The notes under the pieces were generated by a model. That model worked only from the letters and a program-made list of their open reading frames with translations. It ran no database searches and had not been told where the DNA came from. Source: Nocardioidaceae bacterium SCSIO 66511 (GTDB taxonomy: Bacteria > Actinomycetota > Actinomycetes > Propionibacteriales > Nocardioidaceae). Taken from it: a stretch of 64,000 nt of DNA. The position numbers were made by a program, and so were the translations under genes. The stretch's first letter is position 1, and each line of letters starts with the position of its first letter. The stretch spans positions 4,154,001 to 4,218,000 of the forward strand of contig CP095846.1 in NCBI GenBank assembly GCA_023100825.1, written 5' to 3'. Below are positions 1 to 9,559 of the stretch, one piece after another.

Positions 1-880
1 AAGCCGCGGCCGGGAAGCCGCCGCCCATCACCTTGCCGAACGTCATCAGATCGGGTCGCCAGCCCTCGGCGGCGCCGTCGAGGCCCCAGTGGCCGGACCG
101 GCTGACGCGGAACCCGGTCATCACTTCATCGCTGATGAACAGCGCGCCGTGGCGGGTGCAGGTCTCGCTGACGAACTGGTTGAAGCCGGGCAGCGGTGGT
201 ACGGCGCCCATGTTGCCCGCGGCGGCCTCGGTGATCACGCAGGCGATCTGGTCACCGTGCTCGGCGAACGCCTTCTCGACGGCGCCGGTGTCGTTGTACG
301 GGAGTACGAGCGTCTGCGCGGTGGAAGCATCGGGTACGCCCGGCGTACCCGGGAGACCGAAGGTGACGACACCCGAGCCGGCCGAGACGAGTAGCGAGTC
401 GACGTGACCGTGGTAACAACCGGCGAACTTAACCACCAGGTCGCGCCCCGTACACCCGCGAGCAAGCCTGATCGCCGACATTGTGGCTTCAGTGCCGGAC
501 GAAACCAGGCGCACCGAGTCGACAGGAGTACGGGTGACGATCTCTTCGGCGAGCAGTACCTCCGGCTCGCTGGGCGTGCCGAACGACGTGCCCGCGGTCG
601 CGACACGTTGCACGGCATCGATCACCTCCGGATGGGCGTGGCCGAGCAGCATCGGGCCCCACGACCCGACCAGGTCGACGTACTCGTTGCCGTCGACGTC
701 GGTGAGGTACGCCCCGCGGCCGCTCGCCATGAACCGCGGTGTGCCGCCGACCGCTCGGAAGGCACGAACGGGCGAGTTCACGCCCCCGGGTGAGACCGCG
801 CGGGCGCGCTGGAACAGTGCCGCGGAGGCAGGTACGTCGGAGCTCGAATCGGCGGTCACGAATCCATTGTCGCTGACCAT
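1..880 (-). CDS. hemL: Glutamate-1-semialdehyde 2,1-aminomutase, 3' end beyond the window
   Basis: PLP-dependent aminomutase that converts glutamate-1-semialdehyde to 5-aminolevulinate, the last step of the C5 route to tetrapyrroles. The translation shows the family N-terminal motif [11 protein letters not shown], a central [15 protein letters not shown] cofactor-binding stretch, [11 protein letters not shown], and TFGKVMGGG with the Schiff-base lysine at about residue 283, just before the window edge. About 290 of the usual ~430 residues are visible; the C-terminus is off the left side. The start is uncertain: ATG at 880 or 889 and GTG at 859 are in frame and none has a clear Shine-Dalgarno sequence. 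The same pathway continues in the rex-hem operon at 3.7-9.4 kb. Confidence 0.95.
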   Translation of the reverse strand, partial: MVSDNGFVTADSSSDVPASAALFQRARAVSPGGVNSPVRAFRAVGGTPRFMASGRGAYLTDVDGNEYVDLVGSWGPMLLGHAHPEVIDAVQRVATAGTSFGTPSEPEVLLAEEIVTRTPVDSVRLVSSGTEATMSAIRLARGCTGRDLVVKFAGCYHGHVDSLLVSAGSGVVTFGLPGTPGVPDASTAQTLVLPYNDTGAVEKAFAEHGDQIACVITEAAAGNMGAVPPLPGFNQFVSETCTRHGALFISDEVMTGFRVSRSGHWGLDGAAEGWRPDLMTFGKVMGGGFPAAA

Positions 881-1049
881 GGAACCCATCGTTCGCGCGG
901 CCCGTCGTACGCGATGTTGGGACCGCAGGCCACCCTGCGCGAGCAAAGTCAGCGGTCTCTTAACACAAGAGCCGATCCTGACATAGGGTGGGCCACGAAG
1001 ACCGTCGGCTCGGGAGACGACGGCCGGACGAGGCGGGGAGTGAGAGCGC

Positions 1050-2912
1050 GTGAGGGACGCAGCCGTCAAGGCGCGACGCGGTGGTACCCACCGGTCCACC
1101 GGTGTTCGGTGGTGGCAAGCAGTGTCGGCCGTCGTGCCGATAACGCTCGTCGCGAGCGCCTGGGGCGTTGCGATCGCGGCAACACCGGGCTCGGACACCA
1201 TCGACGCGAAGGTCGACAGCCACTCCGACCACGGCACGCCACCGATCAGCGATGTGCCGACTGACGCATTCACCAAGCCGAGCTTCGGCAAGGTCCAGAA
1301 ACACCAGTCGAGCCTCGCGCCGCTTGCCAGTTTCAGCAAGAAGCAGGCAACCCCGATGGCTTTGAAGAGCTCGCCGCTTCCCTCGGCCGCGGTCAGCGCG
1401 TACCGCGATGCGGCGAAGGTGATGGCCAACGTCAAGTCGGCCTGCAAGCTCGACTGGACCCTCGTTGCCGCGATCGGGCGGGTCGAGTCCGACCACGGCC
1501 GGTACGGCGGCAGCACCCTCGACACCCGCGGCGACTCCAGCCCGGAGATCATCGGGATCCCCCTGAACGGGTCGAACAACACCGCGGCCATCCGCGACAC
1601 CGACAACGGCCAGTTCGATGGCGATACGACCTGGGATCGCGCCGTCGGCCCGATGCAGTTCATCCCGTCGACCTGGAACCTCGTCGGCGTCGACGGCAAC
1701 GGCGACGGCGTCAAGAGCCCGCACAACATCTACGACGCAGCGCTGGCCACCGCGGTCTATCTCTGCGCCGACAACGACGATCTCAGCACGAAGGACGGCG
1801 CCAGCGCTGCCGTCTACAGCTACAACCACTCCAACGAGTACGTCGCGAACGTGCTCGCGATCGCCGACCGTTACAAGGACGGCGATTTCACCGAGGAATC
1901 CACCGTCTACCTGCCGGACACACCGGACTCCGACGACGAACTGTTCGACCCCGATACGTACGACCCGGGGCCGAGCAACGACGATCAGGCAAACCAGGGC
2001 AACAACAGCAACCAGAGCGGCGGCGCCAGAAACCAGCTCGAGCCGAAGACCACCAAGCCCAAGAACGGCGACGGCGGCCCGCAGCAGCTCAAGCCGGTCG
2101 AAACCGGTGGCTCCGACCAGGACAACGGCCCCAAGAGCCAGAACGACGTCGGTGCCGCGCAGCCGGACAACGACAACGAGCTCAAGCCGCAGGTCAACGG
2201 CGGCGGCTCGATCGGTGGCGGCGCGATCGACGGTAAGCCGGGCAACGTCGACGGCACGAACAAACCGGACGATATTCAGGGCTTCGCCGACGACAAGTCC
2301 GGCTCTCAGCAGAACACGAAGCCGAACGGCCCCGGCGTCGACATCCGTCCGGAGCAGGTCGGCCCGAAGTCCAAGAACGGCACACACGCCAAGCCGAAGA
2401 AGGGCACGGTCGGCCAGGTCCAGACCAAACCGAAGAGCCAGTCCGAAAGCGGTCCGAAGCACAAGGCTCCGAAGCGGCCGAAGGGCGCGGTGACGATTCG
2501 GCCGAAGCAGGAGAACAGCGCGCCGAAGCACAAGGCTCCGAAGACGACGAAGCCGAAGACCACCGCCCCGAAGACCACCAAGCCCAAGACCACCGCCCCG
2601 AAGACGACCAAGCCCAAGACCACCGCACCCAAGACGACCAAGCCCAAGACCACCGCACCCAAGACGACCAAGCCCAAGACCACCGCCCCGAAGACCACCA
2701 AGCCCAAGGCGGTCAAGCCCAAGAACTCCGCCGCGGTGACCGAGGCGTGCACGGTCGGCAGCGAGGAGATCCAGGAAGCGGGCAACACGCTGACCGACAA
2801 GCAGTCGGCAGCGCTGGTCTCGGACTGTGTCGACAACTCCCAGGTGGTCTGGTCGGAGCCGAGCGACGACCCGGTACTCGAGTGGATGGAAGACCAGGTC
2901 GCAGAGCTCTGA
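1050..2912 (+). CDS. Secreted lytic murein transglycosylase with Lys/Thr/Pro repeat tail
   Basis: 620-residue exported protein. A basic N-terminus and hydrophobic segment at about residues 21-44 form a signal anchor. A transglycosylase-like domain at about 112-290 contains [15 protein letters not shown] with the probable catalytic Glu146, [12 protein letters not shown] and YNHSNEYV, all typical of SLT/MltB-type peptidoglycan lyases in actinobacteria. Residues 290-555 are low complexity, with Gln/Asn/Lys-rich sequence then five copies of a [10 protein letters not shown] decapeptide, probably a wall-spanning or wall-binding linker. A short C-terminal domain with two cysteines ends the protein. 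The GTG start has GGGGAG upstream. It lies between hemL and hemB and diverges from hemL. A long reading frame on the opposite strand is a base-composition artefact. Confidence 0.85.
   Translation: MRDAAVKARRGGTHRSTGVRWWQAVSAVVPITLVASAWGVAIAATPGSDTIDAKVDSHSDHGTPPISDVPTDAFTKPSFGKVQKHQSSLAPLASFSKKQATPMALKSSPLPSAAVSAYRDAAKVMANVKSACKLDWTLVAAIGRVESDHGRYGGSTLDTRGDSSPEIIGIPLNGSNNTAAIRDTDNGQFDGDTTWDRAVGPMQFIPSTWNLVGVDGNGDGVKSPHNIYDAALATAVYLCADNDDLSTKDGASAAVYSYNHSNEYVANVLAIADRYKDGDFTEESTVYLPDTPDSDDELFDPDTYDPGPSNDDQANQGNNSNQSGGARNQLEPKTTKPKNGDGGPQQLKPVETGGSDQDNGPKSQNDVGAAQPDNDNELKPQVNGGGSIGGGAIDGKPGNVDGTNKPDDIQGFADDKSGSQQNTKPNGPGVDIRPEQVGPKSKNGTHAKPKKGTVGQVQTKPKSQSESGPKHKAPKRPKGAVTIRPKQENSAPKHKAPKTTKPKTTAPKTTKPKTTAPKTTKPKTTAPKTTKPKTTAPKTTKPKTTAPKTTKPKAVKPKNSAAVTEACTVGSEEIQEAGNTLTDKQSAALVSDCVDNSQVVWSEPSDDPVLEWMEDQVAEL
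2556..2705 (+). repeat. Five tandem 30-bp repeats in the transglycosylase gene
   Basis: Five uninterrupted 30-base units each encode [10 protein letters not shown] and are preceded by a half unit at 2541-2555. Units differ only at synonymous third positions (ccg/ccc, acc/acg). Such near-identical DNA can change copy number by slippage or recombination, so tail length may vary among strains. Confidence 0.95.
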
Positions 2913-2939
2913 CCGGGATCGCATGACGCACAACGCAGG

Positions 2940-2968
2940 GTCACATTGATCCTCTGAACCGATAGCGT
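2940..2968 (+). promoter_or_regulatory. Predicted leaderless promoter of the 2976 gene
   Basis: A -35-like GTCACA at 2940-2945 and a -10 TAGCGT at 2963-2968 are separated by 17 bp. The -10 ends exactly 7 nt before the ATG at 2976, and no Shine-Dalgarno sequence is present. The transcript probably begins at or next to the start codon. Confidence 0.5.
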
Positions 2969-2975
2969 TCTGCGC

Positions 2976-3674
2976 ATGCCCCGCCATGTTTCTTCGCCTG
3001 CGATGCTGTCCTGGTGGCAGCGGATCGCGATCGGCCTTCCGGTGCTCCTACTCGCCGGTGTCGTGGCGGTCGCGCTCACCAGCGATGACCGCGGGTCGAC
3101 GTCACGATCCGAGGTCGACACCGCCGGCGCTGCGGTGTCAATGCCGCCGGTTCCTGCAGTCGACGCCAAGGCGGAGACCACGCCCCGGCAGGTCGGCGGT
3201 GGGGCCGCACCGGCGCCAACACGTACCGGGGTCGAGACCGACGACGGAGCCGACGACAGCACCGGCCGAAACAACGACCAGGCCGAGCAGGACGACAAGT
3301 CGGGCAACGGCGACCCGGGGCCGAAGACCGACGGCGGCGACGGCGGATCGGATGAGCAGCACAACACCGACACCGGCGGGAACGGCGACGATAACAACAA
3401 CGACGCGAGCAACAACGGCGGCGATGGCGACAACGACGACAAGTCGGATGGGCCGGAGCAGAACGACCCCGTCACCACCGATCCGAACACGGTGGATCTC
3501 GACGAGGCACTCGCCGCCTGCCGGTCGGCGCTCGGCAGCGGCAACGTCGACGCATCGGTCCTGCAGACCTGCGCCAACGCCCTCATCGGTACGCCCGTCG
3601 AGCAGCTTCAGGCCAACGTCGCGAGCTTCGTCGACAGCCTCGGGTGTCTGCTCCCCTACCTCTGTCGCAACTGA
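2976..3674 (+). CDS. Membrane-anchored acidic low-complexity protein
   Basis: 232 residues of unknown function. One membrane segment at about 13-34 is followed by an extracytoplasmic Asp/Asn/Gly-rich disordered stretch (about 60-170) and a compact C-terminal domain of about 60 residues with four cysteines, including LGCLLPYLCRN at the end, which suggests disulfides outside the cell. It follows the lytic transglycosylase by 63 bp, but with its own predicted leaderless promoter. It converges on hemB. Composition resembles the linker of the neighbouring wall hydrolase, so an envelope role is likely, but no family is recognised. Confidence 0.7.
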   Translation: MPRHVSSPAMLSWWQRIAIGLPVLLLAGVVAVALTSDDRGSTSRSEVDTAGAAVSMPPVPAVDAKAETTPRQVGGGAAPAPTRTGVETDDGADDSTGRNNDQAEQDDKSGNGDPGPKTDGGDGGSDEQHNTDTGGNGDDNNNDASNNGGDGDNDDKSDGPEQNDPVTTDPNTVDLDEALAACRSALGSGNVDASVLQTCANALIGTPVEQLQANVASFVDSLGCLLPYLCRN

Positions 3675-3698
3675 CGACAGCGGCTCGCGCAGCAGAGG

Positions 3699-4670
3699 TC
3701 AGCGCAAGCGACGCGCGTACTCACTCGCCCAGTAGGTGAGGATGACGTCGGCGCCCGCTCGCCTGATGGACACCAGCGTCTCCTCGATCGCCCGGTCGCG
3801 CTCGATCCAACCGCTGGCGGCCGCGGCCTCGACCATGGCGTACTCACCGGAGATGTTGTAAGCGGCGACCGGGACGTTCACCTGCGCACGTACGCGCGCG
3901 ACGACGTCGAGGTAGCTCATCGCCGGTTTGACCATGACGAGGTCGGCGCCCTCCTCGATGTCGAGCAACGTCTCGCGGATCGACTCTCGCGCGTTGGCGG
4001 GGTTCTGCTGGTACGTCGTGCGGTCACCTTGCAGCGACGAGTCGACCGCCTCCCGGAACGGTCCGAAGAACGCCGACGAGTACTTCACGGCGTACGCGAG
4101 GATCGAAGTGTCGATGTGCCCGGCGGCGTCGAGCGCGCGCCGAACGACACCGACCTGGCCGTCCATCATGCCGCTCGGACCGACCATGTGGACGCCGGCC
4201 TCCGCGTGGGCGACGCCCATCTTGGCGTACAGGTCGAGGGTGGCGTCGTTGTCGACGCGACCCCGCGAGTCAAGCACCCCGCAGTGGCCGTGATCGGTGA
4301 ACTCATCGAGGCAGAGGTCGGACATCACGACCAGCGCATCGCCGACCTCGGCGACCGCATCGGCGATCGCGACGTTGAGGATGCCACCGGGGTCGAGCGC
4401 TCCCGATCCGGTCGCATCCTTACGCTCGGGCAGGCCGAAGAGCATCACCCCGCCGAGCCCGAGCTCGGCCGCCTCGGCGATCGCCCGCCGGGCGGTGTCG
4501 CGCGTGTGTTGCACGACCCCGGGCATGCTCTGGATCGGCGTTGGTTCGCTGCGTCCCTCGGCGACGAACATCGGCAGCACCAGGTTGCGCGGCTCGACCG
4601 ATGTCTCCGCGACCAGGTTTCGTACGGCCGCTGAGGTACGCAGCCGACGCGGACGATCCTGTGGGAACAC
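3699..4670 (-). CDS. hemB: Delta-aminolevulinic acid dehydratase (porphobilinogen synthase)
   Basis: Cytosolic TIM-barrel enzyme that condenses two 5-aminolevulinates to porphobilinogen. At 323 residues it has the family's usual length. Visible signatures are VLPMFVAEG near the N-terminus, the metal-site region [14 protein letters not shown], and the two Schiff-base lysines in [14 protein letters not shown] and [10 protein letters not shown]. The aspartate after DLCL, where zinc-type enzymes carry cysteine, points to the magnesium-dependent form common in actinobacteria; this is inferred from the motif. It is the last gene of the rex-hem operon, 17 bp after hemD. Confidence 0.97.
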   Translation of the reverse strand: MFPQDRPRRLRTSAAVRNLVAETSVEPRNLVLPMFVAEGRSEPTPIQSMPGVVQHTRDTARRAIAEAAELGLGGVMLFGLPERKDATGSGALDPGGILNVAIADAVAEVGDALVVMSDLCLDEFTDHGHCGVLDSRGRVDNDATLDLYAKMGVAHAEAGVHMVGPSGMMDGQVGVVRRALDAAGHIDTSILAYAVKYSSAFFGPFREAVDSSLQGDRTTYQQNPANARESIRETLLDIEEGADLVMVKPAMSYLDVVARVRAQVNVPVAAYNISGEYAMVEAAAASGWIERDRAIEETLVSIRRAGADVILTYWASEYARRLR

Positions 4671-4687
4671 GGCGTCCTCCGAACCCG

Positions 4688-6451
4688 CTACCGGCTACGG
4701 CGGCGCGATGCGCCCTTGCGCTGCGACGGCTTCGTCACCGGGTCTCCGGCCTCGATCATCGCGAGGCGACGAGCGGCTCCGAAGTCGGCGAGTGCATCGG
4801 CGAGCACCTCGACGGACGGCTTCTCGGCCATCACGTCGACCCGCAGGCCGTGCTCCTCGGCGGTCTTGGCCGTTGCCGGGCCGATGCAGGCGATGATCGT
4901 GCTCGCATGCGGTTTGCCGGCGATGCCGACCAGGTTGCGGACCGTCGACGACGAGGTGAAGACGACGGCGTCGAACTTGCCAGTCTTGATCGCCTCGCGA
5001 GTCGGCGCGGGCGGCGGGGCGGCACGCACGGTTCGGTACGCCGTGACGTCGTCGACCTCCCAGCCCAGCTCGATCAGCCCGGCGACGAGCTGCTCGGTCG
5101 CGATGTCGGCGCGTGGCAGGAACACCCGGTTGATCGGGTCGAGCACATCGTCGTACGGCGGCCAGTCCTCGAGTAGACCGCGGGCGGACTGCTCGCCGGT
5201 GGGAATGCGGTCGGGGCGGATTCCCCAGGTCTCGATCGCCTCGGCCGTCTTGTCGCCGACCGCTGCGATCTTCAGCCCGGAGAAGGCGCGTGCATCGAGG
5301 CCGTACTCCTCGAACTTCTCGCGTACGGCGCGGACCGCGTTGACGCTGGTGAAGACGATCCACTCGTAGCGGCCCTCGACCAGGCCGCGGATCGCCTTGT
5401 CCATCTGCTGCGGGTTGCGCGGCGGCTCGACCGAGATGGTCGGCACTCCCTCGGAGACGGCGCCGTAGCCGTGCAGCCGCTGCGAAAGGCTCTCGGCCTG
5501 CTCCTTGGTGCGGGGTACGAGGATGCGCCAGCCGAACAGCGGCTTGGTCTCGAACCAGGACAGGGTCTCGCGCAGGTCGACGGTGTCGCCGATCACTGTG
5601 ACGGCCGACGACGAGATCGACATCTTGCGAGTGTCTGCGGCGACGGTGGCCAGCGTCGAGACGATCGTCGACTGTGCGGTGGTCGTACCGACCTGGGTGA
5701 TCGCGATCGGGGTCTCGCCCGATCGACCCGCCTCGACCAGCGCGTCGGCGACATCGGCCAAATGGTCGGCGGCCGAGAGCAGCACCAGCGTCTGGTCACC
5801 GGCGTACTGCTCCCAGTTGACCCGCGACTCGCCGACGCGCACCACCGACACCTCGCGCTTGGTACGCGTCGTCAGGGGTACGCCCGCGTACGCGGGTACG
5901 GCGGTGACGGGCGACAGACCGGGAACGATCTCGAAGGAGATATCGGCCTTGCTGCAGGCGATCGCCTCCTCGGGACCCGTTGCGTAGGTGAACGGGTCGC
6001 CGGCGAGCAGCCGGACGACGTTCTTACCCGACTTCGCATGCCGGACGACGAGGCGGCCGCGGATCGACGGGGTCAGCGGAGCACCCTCGTCGTTGGTGCC
6101 GCCGTCGATGATCTCGGCGCCTTCGGGCGCGAGCGAGGCGTGCTCGGGAAGCTCGGTGATGACGATGTCGGCGGCCGCCAGCAGCGCGGCCGCGCGTACC
6201 GTCAGCAGGCTCGCGTCACCCGGACCTGCGCCGACGAAGCTCACATGCCCGATCGGCCTCGCCACCTTGGGCTCACTCGGTTTCTCGGTGGCGGCCGAAC
6301 GCTTGCGCGACGACGTCTTCTGCGTCGACCGCACGTCCTTCGACTTCGTCTTCGTGCCGGTCGCGGCGCTCTTCGTACGCGCGGTCGGCTTGGTCACGGT
6401 GGTGGTAGTCACAGAGTTCTTCTTCCTGGTCTGCCGTTGGCGTGCAGTCAT
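4688..6451 (-). CDS. hemD: Fused uroporphyrinogen-III C-methyltransferase-like / uroporphyrinogen-III synthase
   Basis: 587-residue two-domain protein. The first ~65 residues are Lys/Thr/Ser-rich and disordered. Residues ~68-310 are a tetrapyrrole methylase (SUMT) domain with [22 protein letters not shown] and [11 protein letters not shown]. Residues ~320-565 are a HemD synthase domain with [28 protein letters not shown] and [12 protein letters not shown], which cyclises hydroxymethylbilane with inversion of ring D. This fusion is standard in actinobacteria. The methylase half is divergent (LLAGDPF where active enzymes have KGGDPF), so its activity is uncertain. The start overlaps the hemC stop by 4 bp (ATGA), implying translational coupling. 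Confidence 0.93.
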   Translation of the reverse strand: MTARQRQTRKKNSVTTTTVTKPTARTKSAATGTKTKSKDVRSTQKTSSRKRSAATEKPSEPKVARPIGHVSFVGAGPGDASLLTVRAAALLAAADIVITELPEHASLAPEGAEIIDGGTNDEGAPLTPSIRGRLVVRHAKSGKNVVRLLAGDPFTYATGPEEAIACSKADISFEIVPGLSPVTAVPAYAGVPLTTRTKREVSVVRVGESRVNWEQYAGDQTLVLLSAADHLADVADALVEAGRSGETPIAITQVGTTTAQSTIVSTLATVAADTRKMSISSSAVTVIGDTVDLRETLSWFETKPLFGWRILVPRTKEQAESLSQRLHGYGAVSEGVPTISVEPPRNPQQMDKAIRGLVEGRYEWIVFTSVNAVRAVREKFEEYGLDARAFSGLKIAAVGDKTAEAIETWGIRPDRIPTGEQSARGLLEDWPPYDDVLDPINRVFLPRADIATEQLVAGLIELGWEVDDVTAYRTVRAAPPPAPTREAIKTGKFDAVVFTSSSTVRNLVGIAGKPHASTIIACIGPATAKTAEEHGLRVDVMAEKPSVEVLADALADFGAARRLAMIEAGDPVTKPSQRKGASRRRSR

Positions 6452-7380
6452 CGGGCGACCTCCGCGATGAGCGAGGTCGCACCCTCGGCGAGCATCTCGG
6501 CAGCGAGACGCTCCCCCAATCCGGCGGCATCGCCGGGTTTACCGGTGGCGGACAATCGGATCGTCGGCGCACCGGACACGGCACCGACGACCGCTCTCAG
6601 CCAGAGCTCGTCACCGTCGTCGCCGATGGCGACCTCGGCGAGAGCTCCAACAGGGGCAGAACACCCAGCCTCGAGGTGAGCGAGGAGAGAGCGTTCTGCA
6701 GTGACGGCGGCTCGGGTGAAGCCGTCGTCGAGGTGCTCGTTGAGCAGCGCGTACGTCGCGGCATCGTCTGCGCGACATTCACATGCCAGAGCACCTTGCC
6801 CGGGTGCGGGCAACATCTGAAGTGGATCGAGAACCTCGGTCGCCTCTTCGGCACGGCCGATGCGAAGCAGCCCTGCCCGCGCGAGGACGACCGCATCGAC
6901 CTCGCCGTCGCGCACCTTGCGGATCCGGGTGTCGACGTTGCCGCGGAGTCCGGTGACGGTGACACCGAGGCCGAGCGCGTTGAGCTGCGACTCGCGGCGC
7001 GGCGATCCGGTCGCGACGACCGAGCCCCGCGGCAGCTCGCCGAGGGTGAGCCAGTCGCGGGCGATGAGAACATCGCGCGGGTCCTCGCGCACTGGGATCG
7101 CAGCCAGCGAGATGCGCGGATCGGGCGTTGTCGGGAGGTCCTTCAGGGAGTGGACCGCGATGTCGATCCTGCCGTCGAGCAACGCGTCGCGCAGCGCCGA
7201 GATGAAGACACCCTGACCGCCGAAGCTGGTCAACGGCGCGCGGTTGACATCGCCCTCGGTCTTCACCGGCACCAGCTCGGTACGTAGACCGGTGGCCGCT
7301 TCGAACCGCTCGGCGATCTGACGCGACTGTGCCGTGGCGAGCGTACTCGCGCGAGTGCCGACGCGAAGTGTGTCGGTCAT
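6448..7380 (-). CDS. hemC: Hydroxymethylbilane synthase (porphobilinogen deaminase)
   Basis: Polymerises four porphobilinogens into hydroxymethylbilane. The 310-residue length is normal. It shows the N-terminal RVGTRASTLATAQ, the substrate-binding HSLKDLPT region and RRESQLNAL, and the dipyrromethane-cofactor cysteine at residue 240 in LEAGCSAPVGA. It sits third in rex-hemA-hemC-hemD-hemB and overlaps both neighbours by 4 bp, so all steps from glutamyl-tRNA to uroporphyrinogen III except hemL are co-expressed. Confidence 0.97.
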   Translation of the reverse strand: MTDTLRVGTRASTLATAQSRQIAERFEAATGLRTELVPVKTEGDVNRAPLTSFGGQGVFISALRDALLDGRIDIAVHSLKDLPTTPDPRISLAAIPVREDPRDVLIARDWLTLGELPRGSVVATGSPRRESQLNALGLGVTVTGLRGNVDTRIRKVRDGEVDAVVLARAGLLRIGRAEEATEVLDPLQMLPAPGQGALACECRADDAATYALLNEHLDDGFTRAAVTAERSLLAHLEAGCSAPVGALAEVAIGDDGDELWLRAVVGAVSGAPTIRLSATGKPGDAAGLGERLAAEMLAEGATSLIAEVAR

Positions 7381-8696
7381 CGGGGGTCACCGTCCTCGGT
7401 TTGCAGGTCGACCCGGGTCACGGCGTCGACCGCTGCCTGGTCGAGGGAGAACAGCTCGGCGAGCGCATCGGCGTACGTGAGCCCGTCGGGCTGACCTGCT
7501 AGCTCCTTGATGCGCACGGTCGGCGCGTGCAGCAGCTTGTCGGCCACCCGACGTACGGTCTGGGAGAGCTCGCGGAACGTCTCGGCGTCGAGATCGGAGC
7601 GGCGAGCCGCGAGTCGTTCGAGCTCGGCGTCGACTACCTCGGTGGCCATCGTGCGCAGGGCCACGACGGTCGGCGTCACCCGCGCGGCATTACGCGCGGA
7701 CAGGAAGGCCGAAACCTCGTTCTTCACGATGCCGCGGACGCCCGCGACGTCTTCGGCGACCGGCGCGTCGGCCAGTGACTCCGCCAGCTCGGCGAGACCG
7801 ATGACGGTGACGCCCGGCAGCGCCGCAACGCCTTCTTCCACGTCGCGCGGGAGGGCGAGGTCGACGATCACGTAGGGGCGTTCGGTGCCGCGTCGGGCGA
7901 GCGCGTCGGCGACGTCGTCGACCCCGATCACGGTGCCGGTAGCACCGGTGCCGGACACGACGATGTCGGCATTCGCCAGCTCTGTCGGGAGATCCGCCAA
8001 CGCGGCCGCTCGGCCGCCGACGCTCTCGGCGAGCCGCTCCGCGCGATCGGCCGTGCGGTTGACGACGACGATCTCGCGCGCGCCGCGACGCGATGCGATC
8101 GCCACGGTCAGACCCGACATCGCGCCGGCTCCCACGACGAGAACGCGTGCATCGGCAAGTGCCGTCGAGGTCGCCTCGACGCGGTCGAGCGCGGACGACA
8201 CGACGGACGGGCCGGCTTGGTCGATGCCGGTCTCGGCATGACCTCGCTTGCCGACGCGCAATGCCTGCTGGAACAGCACGTTGAGCTCGGTGCCGACCGT
8301 GCCCAGCTCCTGGCCGCGCTGCAGCGCAACGCGTACCTGCCCGAGGATCTGGCTCTCGCCGACGACCATCGAATCGAGCCCGGAGGCGACTGCGAACAGA
8401 TGCGCGACCGCTGCGTCGTCGTAGTGCACGTACAGGTTGGACACGATGTCTTCGCGAGCCATATCTGCCTGATCGGCAAGCAGGGTTGAGACATCGTCGA
8501 CGCTGCCATGGAACCGGTCGACAGATACGTACATCTCGATGCGGTTGCAGGTGGAGACGACGAGCGCCTCGCCGACGTGTGCGGTGTCGATCGCGAGCCG
8601 GTGCAGCTTCGCGATCGCGGCCTCGTCGAGGGTGAGCCGCTCGAGGGTCGAAACGGGCGCAGTGTGGTGGGAGACACCGACCACGAGAACGCTCAC
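7377..8696 (-). CDS. hemA: Glutamyl-tRNA reductase
   Basis: NADPH-dependent reduction of glutamyl-tRNA(Glu) to glutamate-1-semialdehyde, the committed step of C5 tetrapyrrole synthesis. 439 residues. The catalytic cysteine is Cys50 in STCNRIEMY. The substrate-binding GVSHHTAPV is at the N-terminus. The Rossmann domain has LVVGAGAMSGLTV, and the helical C-terminal dimerisation domain follows. Its ATG overlaps the rex stop by 4 bp, so the pathway's first enzyme is translated directly behind its presumed redox regulator. Confidence 0.97.
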   Translation of the reverse strand: MSVLVVGVSHHTAPVSTLERLTLDEAAIAKLHRLAIDTAHVGEALVVSTCNRIEMYVSVDRFHGSVDDVSTLLADQADMAREDIVSNLYVHYDDAAVAHLFAVASGLDSMVVGESQILGQVRVALQRGQELGTVGTELNVLFQQALRVGKRGHAETGIDQAGPSVVSSALDRVEATSTALADARVLVVGAGAMSGLTVAIASRRGAREIVVVNRTADRAERLAESVGGRAAALADLPTELANADIVVSGTGATGTVIGVDDVADALARRGTERPYVIVDLALPRDVEEGVAALPGVTVIGLAELAESLADAPVAEDVAGVRGIVKNEVSAFLSARNAARVTPTVVALRTMATEVVDAELERLAARRSDLDAETFRELSQTVRRVADKLLHAPTVRIKELAGQPDGLTYADALAELFSLDQAAVDAVTRVDLQTEDGDPR

Positions 8697-9415
8697 AGCT
8701 GACCCACCTCCTGCGTCGTCTTGCGCTGCTCGTGGTACGCGAGGATCTGCAGCTCGGTGGACAGGTCGACCTTGCGTACCTCTACGTTGTCGGGCACCGA
8801 CAACACGGTCGGCGCGAAGTTCAAGATGCTCGTGACACCCGATTTGACGAGCCGGTCGGCCACCTCTTGTGCGGCGCCGCCTGGCGTGGAGATGACGCCG
8901 ATCGAGATGCGCAGCTCGCTGATGAGCCGGGGTAGGTCGTCGACGGAATCGATGATGAGCTCACCGTGCCGCTCGCCGACCCGAGCCGGATCGCCGTCGA
9001 CGAGCGCGACGATGCGGAACCCCCTCGAGGTGAAGCCGCCGTACTTCGACAGCGCCTGGCCGAGGTTTCCGATACCGATGATGACGACCCGCCAGTCTTG
9101 GGTGAGGCCGATCTCGCGAGCGATCTGGTAGCGGAGGTACTCGACGTCGTAGCCGACACCGCGCGTACCGTAAGAGCCCAGGTAGGAGAGGTCCTTGCGC
9201 AGCTTCGCGGAGTTCACACCCGCGGCGCTCGCGAGTTCCTGCGACGACGACGTCTCGATGCCGCGATCGGCGAGCGCGGTCAGCGCCCGCAGGTACACCG
9301 GCAGCCGTGCCACGGTGGCATCGGGTATGCCACGAGCGCCACGGGCGTCAGCCGATACGGGCGTAGGAAGGTCGCCCGAGCCGGCGGGGCCCGTTGGGGT
9401 GCGCATGTCCGTCAC
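8693..9415 (-). CDS. rex: Redox-sensing transcriptional repressor Rex
   Basis: 240-residue NADH/NAD+ sensor that releases DNA when NADH rises. An N-terminal winged-helix region (about 25-90) contains VNSAKLRKDLSYLGSYG, and a Rossmann domain contains VIIGIGNLGQALSKYGG, followed by the C-terminal dimer-swap helix. The GTG start at 9415 has AGGAG five bases upstream; ATG at 9406 is an alternative. It is first in the haem operon, as in Streptomyces, and a Rex-like operator overlaps its predicted promoter, which suggests autoregulation and redox control of haem synthesis. Confidence 0.96.
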   Translation of the reverse strand: MTDMRTPTGPAGSGDLPTPVSADARGARGIPDATVARLPVYLRALTALADRGIETSSSQELASAAGVNSAKLRKDLSYLGSYGTRGVGYDVEYLRYQIAREIGLTQDWRVVIIGIGNLGQALSKYGGFTSRGFRIVALVDGDPARVGERHGELIIDSVDDLPRLISELRISIGVISTPGGAAQEVADRLVKSGVTSILNFAPTVLSVPDNVEVRKVDLSTELQILAYHEQRKTTQEVGQL

Positions 9416-9480
9416 TAGTTCTCCTGCCGCACGCCTGCCGAACCCGTGCCATTTGGCGCGATAGAGGCGGCGGTCCGTCT

Positions 9481-9509
9481 ACTCTAGGAGTTTGTGAACG
9501 TGAGAACAA
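9481..9509 (-). promoter_or_regulatory. Predicted rex-hem promoter overlapped by a Rex operator
   Basis: On the minus strand a -35 TTGTTC (9509-9504) and -10 TAGAGT (9486-9481) are separated by exactly 17 bp. The 18-mer TTGTTCTCACGTTCACAA (9509-9492) matches the Rex consensus TTGTGAA-N4-TTCACAA at 11 of 14 defined positions, with one half perfect. The operator covers the -35 and most of the spacer, an ideal place for repression. The predicted start site is near 9474, about 59 nt before rex. Confidence 0.7.
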
Positions 9510-9537
9510 AATCGAGCCAACGGATCGTCCGATATCC

Positions 9538-9551
9538 GTGACCCAGGTCAC
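9538..9551. promoter_or_regulatory. CRP/FNR-family-like palindrome upstream of the rex promoter
   Basis: GTGACCCAGGTCAC is a perfect inverted repeat fitting the core GTGA-N6-TCAC of cAMP-receptor-type regulators. Its centre is about 70.5 bp upstream of the predicted rex transcription start, close to the -71.5 spacing of class I activator sites. It lies in the 144-bp gap after the glutaredoxin-like gene. No regulator of this class is encoded in the window. Confidence 0.4.
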
Positions 9552-9559
9552 TCGGGGAG

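Noticed and set aside
890-1049. Possible c-di-AMP riboswitch before the lytic transglycosylase
   Set aside because: Such switches often precede wall hydrolases, but I cannot find the conserved ydaO-type core in this stretch.
960-2987. Long open frame on the minus strand opposite the lytic transglycosylase, with Gly/Leu/Arg repeats
   Set aside because: It mirrors the 30-bp repeats and GC-rich codons of the real gene; composition is not protein-like, and the plus-strand frame has clear domains.
3662-3680. CTGTCG/CGACAG hairpin between the 2976 gene and hemB
   Set aside because: Only 6 bp, overlapping the stop codon and without a T-run; not enough to call a terminator.
5471-6679. 402-residue plus-strand frame opposite hemD/hemC
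   Set aside because: Low-complexity Arg/Gly sequence antisense to two recognised enzymes.
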